NCBI GenBank assembly: GCA_937899725.1
Contig: CALCCA010000126.1
Coordinates: forward strand, 1-47,986
DNA from: an uncultured Halomicronema sp.
Lineage (GTDB): Bacteria > Cyanobacteriota > Cyanobacteriia > Phormidesmidales > Phormidesmidaceae
DNA length: 47,986 nucleotides
Direction of reading: 5' to 3'
Shown here: piece after piece, positions 1 through 6,995 of the stretch
Layout of the letters: each line of letters starts with the position of its first letter
How positions within the stretch are numbered: the first letter of the stretch is position 1
Position numbers and translations under genes: made by a program
Notes under the pieces: model-generated
The model's input: only the letters and a program-made list of their open reading frames with translations
Database searches by the model: none
What the model was told of the DNA's origin: nothing

Positions 1-594
1 GATCGCCGTGCTGCTAGCGGTAGCATCGAGCGTATCGTTGCCCTCACCACCCGAGAACACCACTTTTTTCACCGAACCGCCGGTCAAATCGCCCACGGTG
101 AGGGAGTCGTCGCCGCCTTGACCGTTAATTTCAAATTTTTCAATGCGCTCATTAGTCAGGGTGAACTGCCCTAGATTGAGGCGGTTGAAAAGGGTCTGTC
201 CGTTGACCTGAGCTAAGTCAAATTCGTCGCCAGCGCCATCAGCACCATTGACCTCAGTCACGTCGTAGCCGGAGCCGCCGTTGATAAAGTCACTGCCGTC
301 GCCGTTGTTCCAGATGAAGCGGTCATCCCCGGCACCCAAGAGGGCAACGTCGCTGCCAGTTTGACCGACTACGATGTCGTCGCCTGAGCCTGCCACCACA
401 AAATCGTTGCCGCCCCCCGCCGCAACCGTGTCGTCCCCCTGCCCCGCAAAAATCAGATCATCTTGGTCATCGCCTTGAATCTGATCGTCACCAGCACTGC
501 CGAACAGAATATCGCCAAGGTTCTGAATGCCCGGTGCATTCTCAAAAATTTCGCCGATGATCAGGTTAACCAGGTTCGTAAGTAGAAAGTTCAT
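1..594 (-). CDS. RTX/hemolysin-type calcium-binding repeat protein, C-terminus cut by window edge
   Basis: The reading frame starts with ATG at 594, preceded by a good ribosome binding site (GGAGA about 6 nt upstream), and runs open off the left edge for 198 codons. The N-terminal ~30 residues have no classical signal peptide. From about residue 35 there are repeated GGxGxDx(L/I/F) nonapeptides (GSAGDDQI, GQGDDTV, GGGNDFV, GSGDDIV, GGSGYDV, GGEGNDT), the signature of the parallel beta-roll that binds Ca2+. Such proteins are normally exported by type I secretion using a C-terminal signal, which would lie outside the window. The enzymatic or adhesive role cannot be told from this part. Start and family are secure; function is not. 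Confidence 0.85.
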   Translation of the reverse strand, partial: MNFLLTNLVNLIIGEIFENAPGIQNLGDILFGSAGDDQIQGDDQDDLIFAGQGDDTVAAGGGNDFVVAGSGDDIVVGQTGSDVALLGAGDDRFIWNNGDGSDFINGGSGYDVTEVNGADGAGDEFDLAQVNGQTLFNRLNLGQFTLTNERIEKFEINGQGGDDSLTVGDLTGGSVKKVVFSGGEGNDTLDATASSTAI

Positions 595-1080
595 AGTGAT
601 TCTCCAAAAAACAGGTGAGTGAATGTCGGTCTGTTATCGGTACAGCGATCGCTCCCCGTTGGTTTTAAAGAATCAGAAATTTCTCTGAGTTCGTGAGCCT
701 CAAGTCATGGTAATGGTCGCGTGATTGCTGCCGATCGCGTTGGCTCAGATGCGCGATATAGCATCCATCAGAGGCGATAACGTCACCCTAAAACGCAGTG
801 CGATCACCAATTTTTTTGAGATCTCATCAATCTGGCCGATCACGCGGATCAGGTTGAGCGGCTCGTCATCTGGATTGGTTAAACCACTGCCCTCAGCGCA
901 CTTACTATCCGAGGTTTGCGACTCACCTGCTGGGCAGACCCCGCTGACACCACTGTTAAGGAAACCTCATAAAACATAGAAAAAACTTATATTCAACAGC
1001 CCTTCCAATTCGATGAGTTTATCGATAAAGTATGAACAAGTCACGAGACACCTTGCAGATATAGGTTTTAGGTAAACGTC
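595..1080. other. Intergenic region between RTX gene and CP12-like gene
   Basis: This 486-bp divergent intergenic region should hold promoters for both neighbours. A short open frame on the + strand (725-979) has no ribosome binding site and an unremarkable composition, so it is not called. No repeat, RNA gene or strong hairpin was recognised. Confidence 0.5.
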
Positions 1081-1377
1081 ATGGTCTACATCACAACTGC
1101 TCCGACTTCCGCTGTTTCGACTGCTCCGGCTCCTGTTTCTGAGGTCAGTGCTCAGGCTCGACCTTCGCTGCAAACCCGCCTCGAAGCTGCCCTCGAACAT
1201 GCGCGGCGGCTGACGGCGATGTATGGCTCCAACACGATGGAAGTCGCGATCGCTTGGGAAACCGTTGATGAACTGCGCAAGGCAGATCGCAGACAAAGAC
1301 AGCCTCACCTGTCGGCCTTTGCCCGTTATTGCGCCGCTAACCCTGAGGCCCCTGAAGCCCGCATCTACTGTGACTAA
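1081..1377 (+). CDS. CP12 domain-containing protein with altered cysteines
   Basis: A 98-residue protein. CP12 is a small redox-switch protein that bridges GAPDH and phosphoribulokinase and turns off the Calvin cycle in the dark. After a disordered Ala/Thr/Pro-rich N-terminus (1-35), residues ~36-98 follow the CP12 pattern: a helix ending in GSNTMEVAIAWETVDEL, matching the family AWDxVEEL core, then a C-terminal YCxxNPEAPEARIYxD block. The N-terminal cysteine pair is missing (Val and Asn/Thr occupy those places) and the second C-terminal cysteine is Ala (EAR instead of ECR), although a new Cys lies in the final YCD. Thiol switching is therefore doubtful; it may be one of the diverged cyanobacterial CP12 variants. 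A weak AGGT lies ~7 nt before the ATG. A strong terminator follows at 1457. Confidence 0.8.
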   Translation: MVYITTAPTSAVSTAPAPVSEVSAQARPSLQTRLEAALEHARRLTAMYGSNTMEVAIAWETVDELRKADRRQRQPHLSAFARYCAANPEAPEARIYCD

Positions 1378-1456
1378 TCACTGATCAGCAAGCCTCCCCT
1401 AAGAGGTGACATTCTTCGACAATTTCTCTCAACAAATTGGACAGCATGGTCTGCAA

Positions 1457-1485
1457 GCGGGAACTCACGTTCCCGCTTTTTTTTT
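1457..1485 (+). terminator. Rho-independent terminator after the CP12-like gene
   Basis: A perfect 8-bp stem (GCGGGAAC 1457-1464 with GTTCCCGC 1469-1476), loop TCAC, followed by nine T residues (1477-1485). It lies 80 bp after the CP12-like stop and before the convergent kinase gene. Confidence 0.9.
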
Positions 1486-1513
1486 GCGTGATGTTGAGGG
1501 CGATCAGGTGAAT

Positions 1514-2068
1514 TCAGCGCGATCGCACCCACTGCAAAATTTCGTCGCGGGTCTCTTCCGGTGTTTTGCCCTTGGTATACACCGTGAATTGGGCCAGCTT
1601 AGCGTTGGAGGGATGGCGGATGAAGTGTTCGTTGGTCTGGCGGATATCGTCGGGCAAATCGCGGTTGCGATCGGCCAAAATTCTCACAGACTCATCCAGA
1701 TCCGGCGAAGGCAACAGCAACACCACATGGGGATAGGGGGCAAGGGCTCGCTGCACCCGAGCAAATAGCGCGGCATCCTCGTAGACCGAGTGGCCGGCCC
1801 CAAAATCAATGACGCAGTGGGTCTGCTCTGCCAGCAATCGCTCGACCGCGTGGGCCTCAAACGGTTTCCAATATTGAATGATGGCCCAGGCCCCACCTGT
1901 TTCACGTTTTTGTTGAGCGAGGGCTGGGTCGTAGCCAATTTCGTCGTAATAGCCCCAGCGCAGCTCGTCCATTGAGCATTGAGGCAGCGCCCACTGTTTG
2001 GCCAGCAGTTCTCCTACTGTCGATTTGCCCACGCCTTGAGGGCCAATGAGGACGATGTCAGATGGCAT
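1514..2068 (-). CDS. Small P-loop NTPase, shikimate/gluconate kinase-like (copy 1)
   Basis: A 184-residue protein beginning MPSDIVLIGP with a Walker A GPQGVGKST at residues ~9-17. It has the size and alpha/beta pattern of shikimate or gluconate kinases: VIDFGAGHSVY at ~92-102 and a DRNRDLP segment suggestive of the lid. The substrate is unknown and it is probably not the housekeeping AroK. ATG 2068 is chosen because AAAGGAG lies 6 nt upstream; a longer frame to 2143 exists. The paralogue at 11078-11632 has the same length and the same start context, and ~35 bp upstream of the start are conserved between the two, so the pair arose by duplication. Confidence 0.75.
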   Translation of the reverse strand: MPSDIVLIGPQGVGKSTVGELLAKQWALPQCSMDELRWGYYDEIGYDPALAQQKRETGGAWAIIQYWKPFEAHAVERLLAEQTHCVIDFGAGHSVYEDAALFARVQRALAPYPHVVLLLPSPDLDESVRILADRNRDLPDDIRQTNEHFIRHPSNAKLAQFTVYTKGKTPEETRDEILQWVRSR

Positions 2069-2340
2069 CCTAGCTCCTTTGTAATCAATCAGGTAGGGGC
2101 GATCGCAATTGGTTGAGGACTTTAAAAAAAGGCCAAAACTCATCTCCAGTTGCTGGGAAATGGGGCGTTTTAGACGTCACAGCTTGCATTTTAAAACGGC
2201 ACTAAACCATGTCCATTGAGAGGACTGGAGTTTGTGAAACATTTGCTGCAATGACGAAAACCCATACTGACAGGGGCTTCCACTAATCAGTCGGCACTCG
2301 ATCAAGACCGTCATTGCCGATGTCGATATGGTTTATCTAG

Positions 2341-2396
2341 GTGTAACGTTTAAGATCAGCGGAGCCCGTGGCATCCGATGCATCGCTTAGTTAGGC
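2341..2396 (-). other. attC-like integron recombination site of cassette A
   Basis: Read with the gene (minus strand), the site opens with a perfect R'' box GCCTAAC (2396-2390), continues with imperfect complementary arms (GCATCGG against CCGCTGATC) and ends with GTTACAC (2347-2341). The R'' box is the exact complement of the core GTTAGGC at the cassette head (3336-3330), as expected for a cassette inserted as a circle. The stop codon of the cassette ORF lies inside the site (GCCTAACTAA), which is common in gene cassettes. The terminal box has one mismatch to the GTTRRRY consensus, which is tolerable because that half belongs to the recipient DNA. Confidence 0.7.
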
Positions 2397-3322
2397 GCAA
2401 TTCTGGAAAGCACATATGTCCTTGCCTCATCTGGAAAACTCCATTTCTTGGTTCCGGAACGAATGTGATAAAGAGATTCTTCATCGAAGCTGTAAAAATC
2501 AAAGGACTTAAATAAGTCATACAAGGCCGACAGCTTGCCACAAATTGCCTCAGCAGATCTATGGTTAATCCACTGGCATGTTTGCTCGGGATAGTGGTGT
2601 GCCACTGCGGCAGCACAAAGCCAATCAGGGAGTATAAAGCCAGGATGCTTCTTTCCTTCCTTCCAGTCCAATGAGGGGCTTGGTCTGTACCAATCCAAAG
2701 AGGTTAGCTCAGTCCTACATCCTGTTTCCAGGTCTGCATTTTGTATATAAATACCAGTTTCAGTTTTATTGCGGACATATCTTATAAATTTAATGCCGTC
2801 CGTTGGGGGGAGTGGTTCGCCCGGTCTCGTACCATTCGTAGAACACCCTGGGAACCTATCCATACATACAAGTATCAAGTCAAAGATACCTTGGCTGACC
2901 GTTTCTGCTCTTAATAATCCAAAAGAAATTGTGAACAGATAGTACTGCAAGGCCACAGCATGCGCCAAATCAATCCGTCCCAAATCATATTTTAATTTGT
3001 AAGAATCATATGCTTTTTCAACCGTTGCCCCTTCAATCTCCTCAATCATCTCCATGCCAAGAGTGGCCGCAGTGATCTGTTGATGGACATTAACAGCCCC
3101 AACCAGTCGATCTCCGTTTGTCTTCCTAGCCGAAAGCCACATAAATAGTCTGTCGATAGCTTTGGCTTTCTTCCTAATAGGGTAGTCTTTATATTGTTTT
3201 AGATTCAGAGACTCCAAGCCACCAGTGCAAAATACAACTGAAACAGCAAGTCCAGGGAGTTCATGTGCCTGTATTGATTCGGAGGGTCTACAGTCCGCAA
3301 ACCCTTGCCAAATATTTCTCAT
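2387..3322 (-). CDS. Hypothetical protein in integron-type gene cassette A
   Basis: A 311-residue protein that I do not recognise. It is soluble-looking, with no signal peptide or membrane segment, five or more cysteines, and many aromatics in the C-terminal half (residues ~230-300). ATG 3322 is only 7 nt after the core recombination site and the stop codon lies inside the attC-like site, so the ORF fills the cassette almost exactly. Base composition is clearly more AT-rich than the flanking genes and HIP1-like octamers are absent, both signs of foreign origin. No promoter of its own is obvious; expression may come from upstream (higher-coordinate) sequence. The cassette context is well supported; the function is unknown. 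Confidence 0.8.
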   Translation of the reverse strand: MRNIWQGFADCRPSESIQAHELPGLAVSVVFCTGGLESLNLKQYKDYPIRKKAKAIDRLFMWLSARKTNGDRLVGAVNVHQQITAATLGMEMIEEIEGATVEKAYDSYKLKYDLGRIDLAHAVALQYYLFTISFGLLRAETVSQGIFDLILVCMDRFPGCSTNGTRPGEPLPPTDGIKFIRYVRNKTETGIYIQNADLETGCRTELTSLDWYRPSPSLDWKEGKKHPGFILPDWLCAAAVAHHYPEQTCQWINHRSAEAICGKLSALYDLFKSFDFYSFDEESLYHIRSGTKKWSFPDEARTYVLSRIAPN

Positions 3323-3329
3323 TTAACTC

Positions 3330-3336
3330 GCCTAAC
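3330..3336 (-). other. Integron core site at head of cassette A
   Basis: GTTAGGC on the minus strand, matching the GTTRRRY core with the cut expected after the G. Exactly 5 bp separate it from the conserved ATTAGAGG that begins the downstream ~340-bp repeat (read on the + strand). The same 5-bp spacing is seen at the head of cassette B. Confidence 0.65.
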
Positions 3337-3341
3337 TCGTA

Positions 3342-3683
3342 ATTAGAGGGAAAGTTTCCACCTAAGATCCCATATCAGGATCTTAGGTGGAAATATTTCA
3401 GCCTAAGATTCTATCTGAGGTAAATAGGTGGAAATGCGTCAGCCTAATACCTTGATATGGGTGATTAGGTAGACGCATTCAGCATAATCAACCTCTCAAA
3501 CCCTGGCTCTCCTGGGATCACGTTGATAGCGAAAGTGGCTAAGCCTTGAAATCCAGGCAATGCCAGTATTAGAGAAAAGCGGAATGTATTGCTGGATATA
3601 GTTTTAACCGCGATCGCAGGAGAACCGTGGCGATTGTGTTCAATCCGTAATTTATAAGGTGAGTTGCTGTTGTAAGAGATCGC
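3342..3683. repeat. ~300-bp repeat, copy 1 (carries extra 42-bp hairpin)
   Basis: A directly repeated block, roughly 85% identical by eye to 4931-5233, running from ATTAGAGG to TTGCTGTTGTA plus GATCGC. Indels between the two copies shift every reading frame, so the repeat is probably non-coding. Copy 1 has an additional palindrome right after TAGAGG. Both copies lie between a Clp_N coding end and a cassette head. Confidence 0.85.
3355..3393. repeat. Perfect 16-bp stem-loop, first of three adjacent hairpins
   Basis: TTTCCACCTAAGATCC (3355-3370) pairs perfectly with GGATCTTAGGTGGAAA (3378-3393) around loop CATATCA. A related but imperfect hairpin follows (3396-3433), then a third (3435-3477, arms TGCGTC/GACGCA plus CCTAAT/ATTAGG). 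All share a CCTAA/TTAGG core and lie 2 bp apart. Confidence 0.85.
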
Positions 3684-3701
3684 CCGCCCACACAACCGTT
3701 T

Positions 3702-3949
3702 TTAGTCTGGATGTCTCTCTAAGACTATCGCGGCCTCTAACCGCTGGGCCAACCGCGCCAAATCAATCGCTAATTCGTCTTTAAGAATGTCGGTTGCTAA
3801 GCCGCCACCCGTTTCGTCTACTTCGTTCAATATTCCAAGCAGCAGATGCTCTGCGCGGTCTGGGCGGACTCGGCTACGGACATTGCGGGGAGCTTGGGTG
3901 ATTGAGCCCGTTCAAGGGCCAGCTCAATGACACGTTTGGCCCCCTCGCC
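3702..3949 (-). pseudogene. Relic of MerR-Clp_N paralogue (C-terminal Clp_N domain)
   Basis: Minus-strand translation gives EGAKRVIELALERAQSPK, then a frameshift, then RAEHLLLGILNEVDETGGGL and a tail ending in a stop at 3704-3702. This matches the last Clp_N repeat of the intact regulator at 5202-6389 (TPEHLLLGILQEGETGGGLA) and of Clp ATPases generally. There is no start codon, no MerR domain, and one frame change near 3880. The relic lies immediately upstream (in the minus direction) of repeat copy 1, exactly as the intact gene lies upstream of copy 2, so the pair is an old tandem duplication. Confidence 0.75.
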
Positions 3950-4025
3950 ATTAACTACAGATCTATATCAACGGGAAACTCTAACCGATAGCTGTGCAGT
4001 CATGTACCCACTGAAAAACCAAACC

Positions 4026-4066
4026 GCATAACGCGGAGGTAGCGCGGAGCGGTGCCGGAGTTGTAA
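4026..4066 (-). other. Possible attC-like end of cassette B
   Basis: The block ends (minus strand) with GTTATGC (4032-4026), identical to the 7-bp core at the head of the same cassette (4925-4919). The interior has CCGG/CTCCGC-rich imperfect arms, but the expected R'' box GCATAAC is not seen; GCATATC directly after the stop codon is the nearest match. The site is short and diverged, so this is tentative. Confidence 0.4.
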
Positions 4067-4082
4067 CGACCGACTTGATATG

Positions 4083-4922
4083 CTATTTCACTTCCTGCTT
4101 TAGAATTTCAAGATATTCCTCGCGGCGAGGTCCAGCCCATGGGTAATGACCAGCTCTCGCTAGCTCAAATGTTCTCGCATGTGGAACATGCTTCCGAACC
4201 AAGCTAAAAATAGAATCAGGACTCATGATGTCGTATGTTCCATGAATAACTGTCAATGGAGTGTGGATTTTGGATAAGGCACTCTCATACTCACCTTTGA
4301 ATATATACTCGTCAGATTCACACATCGTTTTATGTGCACCTTTGTAGTCCCAATAGCGTGGTTGGATGTTTGAACCAGAAACGGAATCCATTTGGTAGAT
4401 TTCCATAATATTGTCGATATAGTGGTCTGCCAGTTTTTGCTGCTTCGTCTCGTCCTTTTCCTCATTGATGGCATTCCAAAGACTATCGTAGTATTCTTTA
4501 CGATCGCCAAATCGGACATTAATTACTTTTTGAAATTCATCGCCTTGGACTTGATTCAATGGGCCGCAACTGGTCAGAATCGCTTTCTGAACTGACTTCG
4601 GATAGCGGCCAGCAAAAAGAATGGCCAACATGGCACCCCATGAATGCCCAACTATTATAGGTTTAGATTCGCCGGAATAATAATCCACAATTCGTTCTAA
4701 GTCTTGGAGATGATGGTAAATTCCAATCCCCATGTCTCCTTGTTTCGAACCTCTTTGTTCGTAGTAGACCGCACTACAGTGTTTGGCAAAGGATTCGCAA
4801 AAAGCCTGCATGTATCCGTAAAGGCCAGGCCCGCCATGAAGGAAGATCACCCTGGTCCCGCTACTTGAGAAACCGAACTCGAGCATGCCAAGGTCACCAA
4901 TTGTTCGTCTGCTTGCTTGCAT
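4083..4922 (-). CDS. Alpha/beta hydrolase, proline iminopeptidase-like, in cassette B
   Basis: A 279-residue single-domain hydrolase of the S33 (prolyl aminopeptidase-like) type. Visible motifs are the oxyanion HGGPG at ~30-34, the nucleophile elbow GHSWGAM at ~92-98, HGTYDIM with the acid near residue 232, and GHYPW near 258 with the catalytic His. The substrate cannot be read from sequence. The ATG is part of the core recombination site (GTTATGC), a typical arrangement for gene cassettes. Composition is more AT-rich than the neighbouring genes. It lies between the intact Clp_N regulator and its relic. Confidence 0.85.
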   Translation of the reverse strand: MQASRRTIGDLGMLEFGFSSSGTRVIFLHGGPGLYGYMQAFCESFAKHCSAVYYEQRGSKQGDMGIGIYHHLQDLERIVDYYSGESKPIIVGHSWGAMLAILFAGRYPKSVQKAILTSCGPLNQVQGDEFQKVINVRFGDRKEYYDSLWNAINEEKDETKQQKLADHYIDNIMEIYQMDSVSGSNIQPRYWDYKGAHKTMCESDEYIFKGEYESALSKIHTPLTVIHGTYDIMSPDSIFSLVRKHVPHARTFELARAGHYPWAGPRREEYLEILKQEVK

Positions 4923-4925
4923 AAC
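4919..4925 (-). other. Core site at head of cassette B
   Basis: GTTATGC on the minus strand, repeated identically at 4026-4032 at the other end of the cassette, giving a 7-bp direct repeat flanking it. Exactly 5 bp separate it from the conserved ATTAGAGG of repeat copy 2, as at cassette A. It deviates from GTTRRRY at one position. Confidence 0.55.
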
Positions 4926-4930
4926 AATTT

Positions 4931-5233
4931 ATTAGAGGAAAATATTTCAGCCTAAGATCCTGTCTGAGGTAAATAGCTGGAAATTCGTCAGTCTAATACC
5001 CTGGTATGAGTAATTAGGTAGGCGCATTCAGTATAGTCAACCTCTCAAACCCTGACTCTCTTGGGATTACATTGATAGCGAAAGTGGCTAAGCCTTGAAA
5101 TCCAGGCCTTGCATTGCCTGGATAAAAACCAAAATGTATTACCGGATACGGTTTTGGCCACGATCGCAGGAGAGCCGTGGGGATTGTGTTCAATCCGTAA
5201 TTTACAAAGTGAGTTGCTGTTGTAGGTGATCGC
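4931..5233. repeat. ~300-bp repeat, copy 2
   Basis: This is the homologue of 3342-3683 without the first 42-bp palindrome. Its high-coordinate end overlaps the last codons of the MerR-family gene, whose stop codon is at 5204-5202. The hairpin corresponding to copy-1 3435-3477 is present but more degenerate. Confidence 0.85.
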
Positions 5234-6389
5234 AGTCCACATCACATGTTTGCAAGACGTGCATCGCCAGGCCACCCCCCGTTTCGCCTTCTTGCAAAAT
5301 GCCGAGCAGCAAATGTTCCGGGGTAATCTGATCTGCTCCCTGCCGTTGCACTTGCTTGGCGACCAGTTCCAATATGCGGACGGTGCGGGGGGTAAACGGA
5401 ATTTCGGTGGGAATGTCGGCAGGTGGCACAGTGTGGTTAGCTAACCAGTCGCGAATCAGGGTTGCTGCTGTGGCAAAGTCTACGCCTTGCTCTCCCAGAG
5501 CTTGGGCTGCCACACTTGTTTCAACTGCGAGTAGTCCCAGCAGCAGACCTTCCGTACCCAAAAAGTTGAGCTGCAACTCGCGCATAGCTGCCTGCCCTTG
5601 GGTCAGCACCGCATAAGTTTCTGGCGCTAAGCGACCTAGCGCAAACCCCACCAACTCTTCCCGCACCGACAACTCTTCCCGCATCGACAGCATCGCCACC
5701 GCTTTGAGAATGTATTCCATCGTTGGCCCATCGAGGGTGCCCCGGCTCGCCGCTTCGGCTCCTTCTTGTTGGTAAAGCCGCATCAGCGCTTCGTAGAACT
5801 GGAGGTCGCCACCGACAAGGGAGAGCAGGCCGTCCCGCCACTGCCCCGCCATTTGCTGGACCTCCGGATCGTTGAGGTCACGCCCCTCGGCTCGATACGA
5901 TCGCACTTGGGTCAGGAACTGCTGCAATTCGGCCTGCTGGTCTTGATTGAGTCGACCTTCGAGTAAATCGTGCTGTTCTTGGGTCAAATATTGCTGGGTC
6001 ATGGTGATCGTTTCCATTGTCGTGATGAGGTCTGCAACCGCAATGGACTGAGTGCTTTGGAGCTGTTGAGCCAGCTTGCTGAGCTGGGTGAAGAGCGATC
6101 GCGATACCGCCATCTGCTCTTGCAGTCGGGCTCGATGTAGGTCAATCACTTGCGGCAGGGAAAATTCGGGATTCTCCAGGCACGCGCGGATTTCCTTGAG
6201 CGCAAACCCTAACTGCCGTAGCGATAAGATCTGCTGGAGGCGAATGATGTCTTCATCGCCATACAGCCGATGATCGGCCTCGGTGCGATGCGATGGCACC
6301 AGTAACCCAATTTCGTCGTAGTAATGCAACGTCCGAATCGAGAGTCCGGTTTGTTTGGCCAAGTCACCAATTTTCAAAAGCCTAGACAT
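5202..6389 (-). CDS. MerR-family transcriptional regulator with TipAS-like and two Clp_N domains
   Basis: A 395-residue regulator. Residues 1-75 are a MerR winged helix (KIGDLAKQTGLSIRTLHYYD, then HRLYGDEDIIRLQQI), followed by a coiled-coil dimer helix (~80-125). Residues ~130-230 resemble the TipAS ligand-binding domain. From ~240 there are two Clp_N half-repeats: one containing GTEGLLLGLLA, and one with RILELVAKQVQ plus TPEHLLLGIL. Clp_N normally recognises substrates or adaptors of Clp proteases, so the regulator may sense a misfolded-protein or small-molecule ligand; this is inference. AGGAGGCTC precedes the ATG. A TipA-like operator dyad lies at 6444-6464, suggesting autoregulation. The C-terminal codons fall within repeat copy 2. 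Confidence 0.88.
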   Translation of the reverse strand: MSRLLKIGDLAKQTGLSIRTLHYYDEIGLLVPSHRTEADHRLYGDEDIIRLQQILSLRQLGFALKEIRACLENPEFSLPQVIDLHRARLQEQMAVSRSLFTQLSKLAQQLQSTQSIAVADLITTMETITMTQQYLTQEQHDLLEGRLNQDQQAELQQFLTQVRSYRAEGRDLNDPEVQQMAGQWRDGLLSLVGGDLQFYEALMRLYQQEGAEAASRGTLDGPTMEYILKAVAMLSMREELSVREELVGFALGRLAPETYAVLTQGQAAMRELQLNFLGTEGLLLGLLAVETSVAAQALGEQGVDFATAATLIRDWLANHTVPPADIPTEIPFTPRTVRILELVAKQVQRQGADQITPEHLLLGILQEGETGGGLAMHVLQTCDVDCDHLQQQLTL

Positions 6390-6443
6390 GAGCCTCCTCA
6401 GTGCCTGTTTCTCAAAGGATTGCGGTTGATGCTGGCATCCTAG

Positions 6444-6464
6444 ACCCTGACGTTACGTGAGGTT
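6444..6464. promoter_or_regulatory. Candidate MerR-family operator of the Clp_N regulator
   Basis: A near-perfect dyad CTGACGT-T-ACGTGAG centred at 6454 with flanking ACC/GGTT, 55 bp upstream of the regulator start. MerR/TipA-type proteins bind such dyads between stretched -35 and -10 boxes. No other gene reads away from it, so autoregulation is most likely. Confidence 0.55.
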
Positions 6465-6539
6465 CAAGGGGGTGAGACCAGCATGTTTAGGGATCGGACA
6501 TTCGCGTTGAGCGGTATAACTTGGCAGCTCCATCCGTGC

Positions 6540-6833
6540 CTATTTTGAGGGCGCAGCGACACTACCGGCTAAGATCCCGCCATCGACGTTCAGCTCGATG
6601 CCCGTCACATATTTCGATTCATCACTGGCGAGGTACAGCGCGGCATAGGCCACATCTTCTGGGATAGCCCTTTTCAGCGCAATACAGGGCAACTGATTTG
6701 TGTGATTCCGGACTGCAGCTTTACTCGATGCATAGGCCACAGCGGCAGGAATGCCCACCAATCCTGATTGCGAGGAGATATTCACAATATTGCCCCCTGT
6801 CCGCACGATTTTTCCTTCAACTCTTCGCATGGG
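6540..6833 (-). pseudogene. Decayed short-chain dehydrogenase (internal deletions)
   Basis: The frame reads MRRVEGKI, then jumps to [25 protein letters not shown], then after RNHT changes frame and jumps to [17 protein letters not shown] and the C-terminus. Against the intact paralogue at 11785-12585 it has lost ~125 codons holding the NAD-binding TGxxxGIG motif and NAG, plus another ~45 codons after the YxxxK active site. The two deletions and a single-base deletion happen to leave an open frame, but the product cannot fold as an SDR. Nucleotide identity to the intact copy remains high, so decay is fairly recent. Confidence 0.85.
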
Positions 6834-6995
6834 CTTTCCATAATTTGTTTGGTGTGAACCTCATCAAGGTAATGGGCGATCACCTCGTCGCACATAGGAA
6901 AAGTGATTGATAAAACCCGGGATTCTGGTTAATTCCCGATGTTGATGGCCTGCAAACGTTACAGTGGTCACCGCCTGCCCTACTGGGCGGCTACT

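Noticed and set aside
725-979. 84-codon open frame on + strand before the CP12-like gene
   Set aside because: No ribosome binding site, no recognisable domain, and sequence composition like non-coding DNA.
3465-3695. 76-codon frames in both ~300-bp repeat copies (also 5045-5275) with similar starts
   Set aside because: The similarity comes from the DNA repeat; indels put the later parts in different frames, so protein-level conservation is absent.
3954-4003. Possible protein end reading LEFPVDIDL then stop on the minus strand
   Set aside because: Only a few codons long with an in-frame stop just upstream; could be a relic but cannot be assigned.
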